Assembly (NCBI GenBank): GCA_905221605.1
Contig: CAJNDS010000591.1
Location: 618,201 to 682,200 of the forward strand
DNA length: 64,000 nt
Reading direction: 5' to 3'
DNA from: Symbiodinium natans
Taxonomy: Eukaryota; Sar; Dinophyceae; Suessiales; Symbiodiniaceae
In this document: positions 44,801 to 51,977 of the stretch, in pieces
How the letters are laid out: every line of letters begins with the position of its first letter
Position numbering within the stretch: the first letter of the stretch is position 1
Position numbers and translations under genes: made by a program
Notes under the pieces: model-generated
What the model saw: only the letters and a program-made list of their open reading frames with translations
What the model was told of the DNA's origin: nothing
Databases searched by the model: none

Positions 44801-46438
44801 AGCCATAGACCCAAAACCCTAAACCTTACCTGTGCAGAAGGGCAGAAACGTCCCAAAATCCTAAACCCTAACACCTAAGCCCGCAAATCGAGGAGAAGTG
44901 GGCAAAAAGTCCCGAAACCCTAAATTTGAAACCCTAAACCCTAGACTTTGCAAGGCAAAGGTCGAGAAGATGGACATGTTGGAGCAGAACCTGGAGAGTG
45001 ACCGGAACCCTGGGGAACGTTTTTGGGGTTTAGGGTTTAGGGTTTAGGGAACGGCTTTGGGGTTGAGAGGGCTTCGGGTTTAGGGTTTCAATGCATGAGC
45101 TATCAGAACAGTGAGGTCACGGCATGCATTCGGACAATGACATTTTGTGCCCTCACCTACCGACGCTTAATTTGGGCTCAGGGTTTGGTTTGAATCTTGT
45201 GCAGTTGCAGCGTTAGGCCCGTGGGGCTTATGCCAGACGGGTGGCGAATTCCTAAACCCGGGGTGAGCGACTAAACCCCATTTCGGGTTAATGTTGTTTC
45301 TTTATTTGTGTTTTTAGGTTTGTTCCTGAATTCGGGGGGAGTCTTGCTACTGGCGGGTGGGGACTGGTTTAAACGATAAACAGGTAGATGTTCTTCCAAG
45401 TGGGTAGTAGCGTGTGCCGCTCCCGAACAACCTAAGCCCTAAACCCTAAAGCCTAAACCCTAAGCCCCAAGCCCCAAGCCCTAAGCCCTAAACCCGGAAC
45501 CCTAAACCCTAAACCCTAAACCCTAAACCTTAAACCCTAAACCCTAAACCCTAAACCCTAAACCCTAAACCCTAAACCCTAAACCCTAAACCCTAAACCC
45601 TAAACCCTAAACCCTAAACCCTAGCCTTGGCGGACCATTAGTTCGACAAGCCTTTTGGCCCTAAACCACCAGGGTTACCTGGGCCCTGAACCTGATACAC
45701 TCTATATGAAGCAGGGTATATATTGCTGTTTTTGGTGCGTGTATATAGGGTTCCTTGTTAAGATTGGTGAGTGTATATACCTGGTGGCCTTTTGGGGATA
45801 CAAGAAATATAAACCCGCTATATGCCCAAGGTCCTGATGGCCGTGGAGGGGCTGCAGCAAAAAGCTGCCACGGCCTTAGGGGGTTTAGGGTTAGGGGGAA
45901 AAACGGGGGTTGACACCTCTTGTCGCCCAGTTCGCTATGATGGTCCTTTTTTTTTGCAGGTGCCCCAAAAAATGGGTGCATCAAAAAACAGGACCCAAAA
46001 AGGAACCTCGGTTTTCGAGGCCTGACCAGCAACTGCACAGGGCTGTCCTAAACCTCACGCTCCCCCATCGCAGCAGGAATACACAAGTGCTCCCTTAAAC
46101 CCTCTTTTGCTACGTTCCGCGGTGGTATCCGTTCCTTTCTTGTTTCCAATCACAATCCGTTGTGCAAGGAAGGGCTTCTAAACTGAGATTGGGCACCGAA
46201 CGACCCCCCCCCCCCATCTTGAGTATCCGCACGCATAGCTTACTTGGGCATCATCGTCCTGTGAAGTTTCCCTGTTTTGTACGCGAGTGCTGGCTCTTGG
46301 GTCTTGCTTGGCTCCTAGCCCTAAACCCTAAACCCTAAACCCTGCAAGGACGCCACCCCTTGCCGTGGCGAGATGTCCCCGTGCCGTGGAGTCCTCAGCA
46401 GCCTCAGCGGATCTGCAAACTCTGAACTCCTAGAATGA
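28594..46438 (+). CDS. Long coiled-coil protein built from micro-exons
   Basis: At least sixteen short exons (30-70 bp) encode Glu/Lys/Leu/Gln-rich amphipathic helix: about 28594-28648 (AQLRSVESTLAWKADQT), 29537-29596 (EALEEHTRNLEMASKIAES), 30053-30113 (ADQSSLNRTLATMQKLQGQ), 31036-31080 (EAQGRLQKLEM), 31941-31983 (QRMADQLSKTRT), 32497-32522 (IQKLQEILAA), 34083-34126 (KELQTAVALKA), 35101-35152 (HQELRGALRDLQLKR), 38064-38130 (LHKALSQVAEKAESQER), 38408-38450, 41307-41370 (ELRVRIQALESSVVQKT), 43625-43690 (EKRQVAEVAAAMERHQQQ), 44168-44222, 44956-45005 (KVEKMDMLEQNLESD) and 45832-45882. Candidate last exons end at 46025 or, preceded by CCCTAAA, at 46438. The start is not found. Introns are dominated by telomeric repeats. 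A structural, myosin-tail-like or centrosomal coiled coil is likely; exact function unknown. It may be more than one gene. Confidence 0.5.
29754..29817 (-). repeat. Homogeneous variant array (CCCTCAA)n
   Basis: Nine consecutive CCCTCAA heptamers after a short CCCTAAA run: one substitution fixed across the array. Confidence 0.9.
30246..30352. mobile_element. L-family element, copy 1
   Basis: GGCTCTCATTCCCC-TTTTTGGG...GGGCACCCTTCTTATTCCTAGGTGACTCCTGGGTC. Relatives at 41032-41085 (left half), 43905-44016, 53330-53445 and 57045-57137 share the CTAGGTTACT(C/T)CTGGGTCTAG right end. Confidence 0.6.
31455..31559. mobile_element. C-family element, copy 1
   Basis: CTACTATTTGCAAATC at the left and a GTAGTAG right end, with an internal second ACTACTATTTTTTTG copy. 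Related to 56240-56365. Confidence 0.5.
31829..31917 (-). repeat. Telomeric block (CCCTAAA)n
   Basis: About twelve heptamers upstream of the coiled-coil exon at 31941. Confidence 0.95.
32801..32882 (+). repeat. Telomeric block (TTTAGGG)n
   Basis: About eleven heptamers, followed directly by a short inverted CCCTAA/CCCGAAA run. Confidence 0.95.
34133..34255. mobile_element. E-family element with TTTAGGG insertion
   Basis: GCTTGGAGGTTCATGGTACT, GCTGTACTTATA, then a telomeric-like insert, then ATAACTGTACTTACAACCATATTA. A second truncated copy starts at about 34430. Confidence 0.6.
35623..35738. mobile_element. H-family element, copy 3
   Basis: TACGCCCAAAGAGCCCAATG and GGTATTTGGCTCTTTGGGTA arms, internal TTAATTAAGGAATATACCTT and TAATATTCCTTAAT. 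A right-end half copy lies at about 62690-62750. Confidence 0.75.
36138..36255. mobile_element. Q-family element
   Basis: TACTGGGAAGCCCTTGTGACTT at the left; GACTTGCCAAGTCAAAGCAGCTTCAAAGT at the right. Homologous to 59165-59279 (GGAAGCCCTTTGACTTCGTAAGTA ... AAAAGTCAAAAGAGCTTCC); a right end also occurs at about 34900-34930. Confidence 0.6.
36597..36694 (+). repeat. Telomeric block (TTTAGGG)n
   Basis: About thirteen heptamers. Confidence 0.95.
36987..37076 (-). repeat. Telomeric block (CCCTAAA)n
   Basis: About twelve heptamers. Confidence 0.95.
38530..38660. mobile_element. R-family hairpin, copy 2
   Basis: GGGCCCTTAGTATGG and CGGGCCCATACTTGGAATCCAG, with a duplicated GGGCCCTT internal word. 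Confidence 0.5.
39274..39343. repeat. Near-perfect 70-bp palindrome
   Basis: Arms of 35 nt around CCCAGTATACTGGG, with about 32 of 35 positions paired; both arms carry GTGCAACTCTTTTCGACAAT or its complement. Adjacent on the left to a TTTAGGG block. Confidence 0.9.
40676..40775. mobile_element. N-family element, copy 2
   Basis: CTTTTTTTGGTTCTGGGTTCCTATAATCG ends with AAAAAGTATATACTTTTCTTCC; flanked by GGAGTACTATAC and its near-inverse. Confidence 0.5.
41117..41266 (-). repeat. Variant array of CCCGAAAA/CCCTAAAA octamers
   Basis: An 8-bp rather than 7-bp period, mixing CCCTAAAA and CCCGAAAA, then reverting to CCCTAAA just before the coiled-coil exon at about 41307. Confidence 0.85.
41400..41556 (+). 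repeat. Longest TTTAGGG block in the window
   Basis: About 22 heptamers with one TTTAGG slip; directly downstream of the exon ending near 41370. Confidence 0.95.
42641..42811 (+). mobile_element. A-family element with internal duplication
   Basis: TTGGTAGCCCAGTGGTGCCC and TTGCTGGGCCACCAA ends, flanked by a CACACTT/TACACTT near-duplication. The GACCCTTTTT-TTGGTTCAAG-TTCC core occurs twice in tandem. Confidence 0.75.
42949..43103. mobile_element. B-family hairpin, copy 8, split by a telomeric insertion
   Basis: The left arm is CTTGGGATGTTCCCC. The right arm is broken: GGGGGAGGGGGA, then about 40 bp of CCCTAAA, then ACATCCCAA. Confidence 0.75.
43703..43792 (+). repeat. Telomeric block (TTTAGGG)n
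   Basis: About twelve heptamers directly after the exon at 43625-43690. Confidence 0.95.
43905..44016. mobile_element. L-family element, copy 2
   Basis: GTAGGCCCTGATTTCC and GCTAGGTTACTCCTGGGTCTAG ends. About 35 bp flanking it (GGCTTGACCCACTCGTCTTGGGGTTT at about 43818, GGGTTTGACCCGCTCGTCTTGGGGTTT at about 44015) is duplicated. Confidence 0.65.
44451..44564 (+). mobile_element. A-family element
   Basis: GTTGCCCAGTGGTACCCTTT to GTATGGTTACTGGGGTACCAAG, with the family core AAGGTTCCCTTATAAACTAACCAACC. Confidence 0.75.
45484..45622 (-). repeat. Telomeric block (CCCTAAA)n
   Basis: About 19 heptamers. Confidence 0.95.
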
Positions 46439-46861
46439 CTACAACCATGGAACCGCGCCCTATAAAGGGTCTAGGGTTTAGGGTTCAGGGTTTGTTTAGG
46501 GTTCAGGGTTACTCAGGTTTCATGAAGGTTAAGGGCGCGCACGAGGGTCGAGGATTTATGGTTTGTAGTTAGGACTTGAGAGTGTAGGGTCTGTAGGGTA
46601 GCACGCGCAAACGGTGGCCGGGAGGCAAGCAAAGTAAAAGCCCTGAGCCCTAGTTGAGCCTCTAATGTCATAGGTGTCCCCATATCTCCTTCGAAGGTTT
46701 AGGGTTTAGGGTCTAGGGTCTAGGGTTTAGGGTTTAGGATCCCCAAAGTTCCCCCTTCAGTTTCAGGAATCACATGCGGTTCTTGGGCTTTGACCCTGTG
46801 AAACGCCTGCTGAGTGCCTTGCCTGCCTCGTGCGATTCTAAGGGTCGTTCCCTGACACAGC

Positions 46862-46972
46862 CCTGATATACTCTACACAAATGAAGGGCCCATACACCAG
46901 AACCTTAGGAAGGAGGTAGGGGACCATTCTTAAGGGCCCATGAAACTACAGCTTCGACGCGAGCGCGGGCCA
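46862..46972. mobile_element. R-family hairpin, copy 3
   Basis: Internal GAAGGGCCCATAC and terminal AAGGGCCCATGAAACTAC match 19685-19918. Confidence 0.5.
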
Positions 46973-47159
46973 TTGAAACCTCGAATCCCGCCATGTTGGT
47001 CTCCCGGAAGGTAGCGACTCGCCAGTGCAGACCACCCAGGAGGCCTCAGATGTCGATCCCGCAGTTCAGGGTTTAGGGTTTAGGGTTTAGGGATTAGGGT
47101 TTAGGGTTTAGGGTTTAGGATTTCAGGTTTAGGGGGTTGGGTTTCAGGGCCTTGTGGGA

Positions 47160-47530
47160 GCTTCATGGCTTCCGCTTCGGAGCCGCTGTTGGCTTCATGC
47201 CTTCCCGAACAAGCCAGCAAGCTAGCCTCGCTGATTCTGACGTCGAGGAGCTGGAGCAGGGCTTCACCTGCTTTGGCCAGCGCTGCATAGCAAGCCTAAC
47301 ATTGTAAGCCTGACAGCGCCGCGTCCCACCCTTCTTTAGTCCCTCTGGTGGAAGCTTTGTATACAAGGAGCCAGCAGGCTGGTTTTGCATGGTCGGTCAG
47401 GGCAGAAGCAGTAGGCTTTCCCGGGCCCACATGTACGTCTTTGCGAACACTTCTTGCAGGCGAGGTAGTTGCAGGATTCACAGGATTGCAGTTGCACAGT
47501 CTCACTCCCAGTGTGCACTGCGTCCCACAT
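47160..47530 (-). CDS. Possible minus-strand cysteine-rich protein fragment
   Basis: On the minus strand, ATG at 47530 opens a frame with the pattern SCESCNYLACKKC then TCGPGKAYCFCPDRPC: closely spaced Cys pairs as in small zinc-binding modules. After a CTATGCAG acceptor (about 47283), a second open segment reads LAKAGEALLQLLDVRISEAS. If real, it would be head-to-head with the sulfatase, about 57 bp apart, and the only minus-strand gene here. Against it: no recognised family, and the adjacent telomeric block has the orientation expected for a + strand gene. Confidence 0.25.
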
Positions 47531-47586
47531 TAAATTTCCGAGGGGTCAACGCATCGGATTAGGAAAGCTGTCGCTGTCCGTGTCCG

Positions 47587-50500
47587 ATGCCGATAGCAAC
47601 AATGCTACCCACATTGCTGGGCATCGCCGCTGCAATCGTGATGCTCTGGGTCGGCATGAGAAACTTGGGTCAAGAGCCTGGCAGAGAAGATTCTCGAGCA
47701 CTGCTGGCGCTTCGCCCAGCCAGGACAGCATCAGAGGGGGTGCTGAAGGTGCCGAACATCATCTGGATACTCACGGATGACCAGGATCAGGTGCTTGGAG
47801 GCTCCTTCCCCCCAACCAGCCCGGGAGGTGCCACGCCCATGCCGAAGACCAAGCGCCTGCTGAGTGATGCCGGGATCTGGGCGGAGAACTGGTACATTCA
47901 TGTTCCCATCTGCAGCCCCTCGCGCTCGACTCTCCTGAGCGGCCGATATTTCCACAACATCAAGCCACTAGGTCCCAGAGGGTAGTACAAGGTTAGGCTC
48001 TTTGAAGCTTGCTTTGCTTGCTGGCTTCATATTTGCTGCTGTGCCTTTCAGAGGGCCAACTTAGGCAAGTGGCTGGGCCAGGTGCCGGCATGCACGTGAA
48101 CTACAGCAAGGTCAATGGCGACACCTTCGTGCGGCGCCTGCACTCGGCGGGCTACACGACCGGCATGTTCGGCAAGTATCTGACGCAGGGCTGCGCTCTT
48201 CATGGCAGGGCATTTTGCTGACTAGAGTGACTAGAGCCTACCAGGGCTATAGGGGTGCAAGAGACGTTCGATGTTCATCTTCTGTAGGCTAATTCACTTG
48301 GTAGCCCAGTGGTGCCCTTTACCCTTTTGTTTGGGTTCTGGCTTCCCTTATACAACAACCAACCAAAAAAAGGGCCCCCTTATTGTGATGTGGTTACTGG
48401 GCTGCTAAGTTCAGATGTGTTCATGTGGAATGCAGCCCAGGAACGTGATGCCCCAGACTGTGCCGCCTGGGTTCGACGTGTGGTTTGCAAACGACGGCGG
48501 CGACTACTTTGCCCCGAAGCTTGCGGACGATGGGGGGCGGGTTTTGTCAATATTGCTCATATGAACTCCACAAGTAGGGATTTCGATGTTCTACATTTAG
48601 GGTTGGGTTTTGTCATTGTTTATACTAACCCCAAGAGAGCTCCCAGAGAAAACATATCTTCATGCTGTTTTGCAGAGGGTGTAGATAAAATATTTAATTT
48701 GCAAGGCTCAATTAGCCTGGGTTTAGGGTTTAGGGTTTAGGGTTTAGGGTTTTGGGTTTTGGGTTTTGGGTTTTGGGTTTAGGGAGCCCCCTAAGGAAGT
48801 TCATGGTCAGTGGCGTTGAGGGGCTCCCAGAGGGCTGGGTCAAGTTCAGCAACGCCCCCTCGAACTACAGCATCTTGGATCCCAGTGGTACCCCCTTTTC
48901 CCTGCCTTTTCCCTTCTTTTCGGTTCGGGGTTTGGGGTTTGGGGTTTAGGGTTTAGGGTTCAGGGTTTAGGGTTTAGAGTAGTCTTGCTAGCCCGGGGTA
49001 CCCTGGCACCCTTTTTGGGGATTTCTGGGTTCCCTTCTAAAGTAACCAACCCAAAAGAAAAAGGGTGCCCTTAGTAGAAGATGGTTACTTAACTAGCTCT
49101 AAAGATGTATGTTTAAAGCTAAACTTTAGCTTTAAAAAATACATCTTTAGAGGGCTACCAAAAGGCACGTCTGTGATCGGGAATATGTCGGTGGCTTTCA
49201 TCGAGAAGGCCATCGATCAAGGCCGGCCTTTCATGGCGTACATCGCCCCAAAAGCCGCCCATGAGCCGTTTCTTTGTCAAAGTTGGGTGCCATGTTACAT
49301 TTTTAAGGTACTTAAACCCAATAAGGAATATCAGTTTTGAATCTTTAATATTCTCCCAACCATGAACTAGGTTTAATCCGGCTCCATGGTACCGCGACAC
49401 CTGGGACCCCTCCTGGCCGGAGCACGAGCCTCGGGCCGAGAACTGGAACTGCTCTGCTGCCAGCCGGCAAGGCCATCATGGCAACATCGCCACGGAACCT
49501 GGTTTTGCTAGGGTTTAGGGTTTGGGGTTTGGGGTTTAGGGTTTTGGGTGTTCTCCAGTGGTGGTTGTTGGAGCGTTACCAATGTTCCTTGCTGTGTCCA
49601 GCCAAGAAAATGCTGTAGGAGCCGCTCTTGACCCCGGATGCCTCCAGCGTCATCACCGGCGTTTTCAAGAACCGCTGGCGCACGCTGCTGTCGGTCGATG
49701 ACTTGATTGCAGAGGTGATCGGGAAGCTGGGTTGCTGTTAGAAGACCATATACATTAGGGATTGCATAGCTAATATGTTCGTCTGCTTGCTATGACAGCT
49801 TGTAACCCTAAACCCTAAACCCTAAACCCTATTATAAACCCTAAACCCTAAACCCTATAGTTTAGGAGGTTTGTTTAGTAGCCTTTCCAGGAAAGTGGAA
49901 GAGCTCGGCCAGCTCGACAACACCTACGTGTTCTTCTCAAGCGACCATGGTTTCCAACTAGGCCAGTTCAACATCCCAATGGACAAGCGCCACGTCTACG
50001 AGCCTTGACAGCAGGAGACATCTGCTTTATTCACCGTATACAGGGATCTATACACGGTGTACCATTTTCACTGTTGCTGCCAAGCCGACTTTAATCTAAA
50101 CCCGAAATATCTGTGGGTGCGCGCGCAACCGCAGTTTACGGCTGAAGCCATGTTGCGAGACTCACCCCGCAAAAACCTAAGCCAGAAGGGCCGTGGAATG
50201 TCGAAGCTTTTTTGGGCCATCTTCCTGCAATGCGTTTGTTCATCTGGAGGGTCCAAGCCCCTTATCAACGTCGTCTGGTTTAAGTGCACAGACCTACGCA
50301 CGCACGACCATGCTGCGCTAAAGGCAGCACATGCAGACAACTTGCCAGTCTTACATCTCTACGTGTTCGATCCCTTCTGGTATGAGGGCAAGACGACTCT
50401 CTGCGGCTTCCCAAAAACGGGAGTCGTGCGAACGCAGTTTCAGTTGGAGGCCTTGGAGGACCTTGCCAGCAGGCTCGAATCGAAAGGCCATCGGCTCAAC

Positions 50501-51946
50501 ATGCGCACGAACGTGTCCACAGCAGAGTGCTTCCGGGAGCTCTGCAAGGACTACGCCATCAACGCCGTCTTCGCATTTCATGAGGTGTGCAGTGAAGAGC
50601 TTCGCATTCAGCGGCAGGTCCAGCAGGTGCTGCGTCAAAATGGGGCAGGTTCACTTCAGCTTCACTGGGGCTATGAGTTGCTTCACCATGATGACTTGCC
50701 CTTTGCTACCAAAGACCGAGCCGCGTTCAAGGAGATCGAGGTTTTTCTCGGGCGCGTGCGGGGCGTCTCTCCGAGGCCATCTGCATGGCATGAGCCTGAC
50801 TTTGCAACTGGTCCTGAGAAAGCTGTCCACTGGCAAAGAGCATGCGAGCAAGTTCCACAAGCGGAGGAGGTCATGGGAAAGAATTTCTTGGCGCAAGAGA
50901 GCACTAGCCCTCATGTGGAGTTTCGTTGGCAGGGAGGTGAGACGGCTGCCCTTGCGAGGGTGCGGGAGTACATCTGGGACGAAGACCGGCTGGCTCTTGA
51001 CTACGTGGGCGCAACATCTGTGAGAAGCTTATACAGAAGCCCTCTGGACGACGAGGCAACCTCGAGGTTGTCCCCATGGCTTGCTCATGGCTGCCTGTCC
51101 CCGAGATTACTCTACGAGGAGGTCCAGCGCTACATCTTGGCGTATCAAGAAAGGGCGAGGTCTACGGCGAGGGAGACGCAGACATACACACACTCGGGCA
51201 TCGGGATTCGAAGTCCCTATAACGTCTCCCATAGAATCATACGCGAGCTCCTCTGGCGCGACTTCGTGCGCTTTGGAAGTATCGAGGCGGGCAACAGCAT
51301 ATTCAAGATCGGTGGCCGAGACAAGGTCATTCGCCAGAATCAGGAGGAAGCCCCAAGGAACCACCAGCATTTGGCATCCTGGTGTTGGTCTTCAGATCAA
51401 GGTCTGCTGCAAGCTTGGATTGATGGCCGCACCGGGTTCCCATTCATCGACAGCTCCATGCGAGAGTTGAAGATCACTGGCTACTGTAAGCACATCTGCC
51501 GCTTGTGTGCAGGGTGGTTTCTCATCTCCGACCTGGGCCTCGACTGGCGAATGGGAGGAGAGTGGTTTGAGTCCATACTTGCTGCTGGGTTGTGCTTGGG
51601 GAAGAGAGTTTTGTCATGTCCCTTCTCTCTTTATAAGGGGGCCTATTCATATATATATATATATATTCATATATATTCATACATATTCATATTCATATAT
51701 ATATATATATATATATATATTCATATGTATATATATATATATTCATATATATATATATATATATATATATTTTCCAAGGGCTTGAAGCACATCTCAGGTT
51801 GACTATGAGCCCACGTTGAACTGGTTCAACTGGGTCTATGGGTGCCTGGAACCCATCAACCCCCACAAGCCCCAACCTCAAAACCGGCAGCAATGCCGGG
51901 AGATCTTGGAGGCTTGGTAGGTCAGTGGTACCCTTTACTGTTTTTT

Positions 51947-51977
<31 letters not shown>

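Noticed and set aside
50068-51370. Several antisense and shifted open frames across the cryptochrome
   Set aside because: They are shadows of the long, GC-rich coding exon, whose + frame matches the photolyase family throughout.
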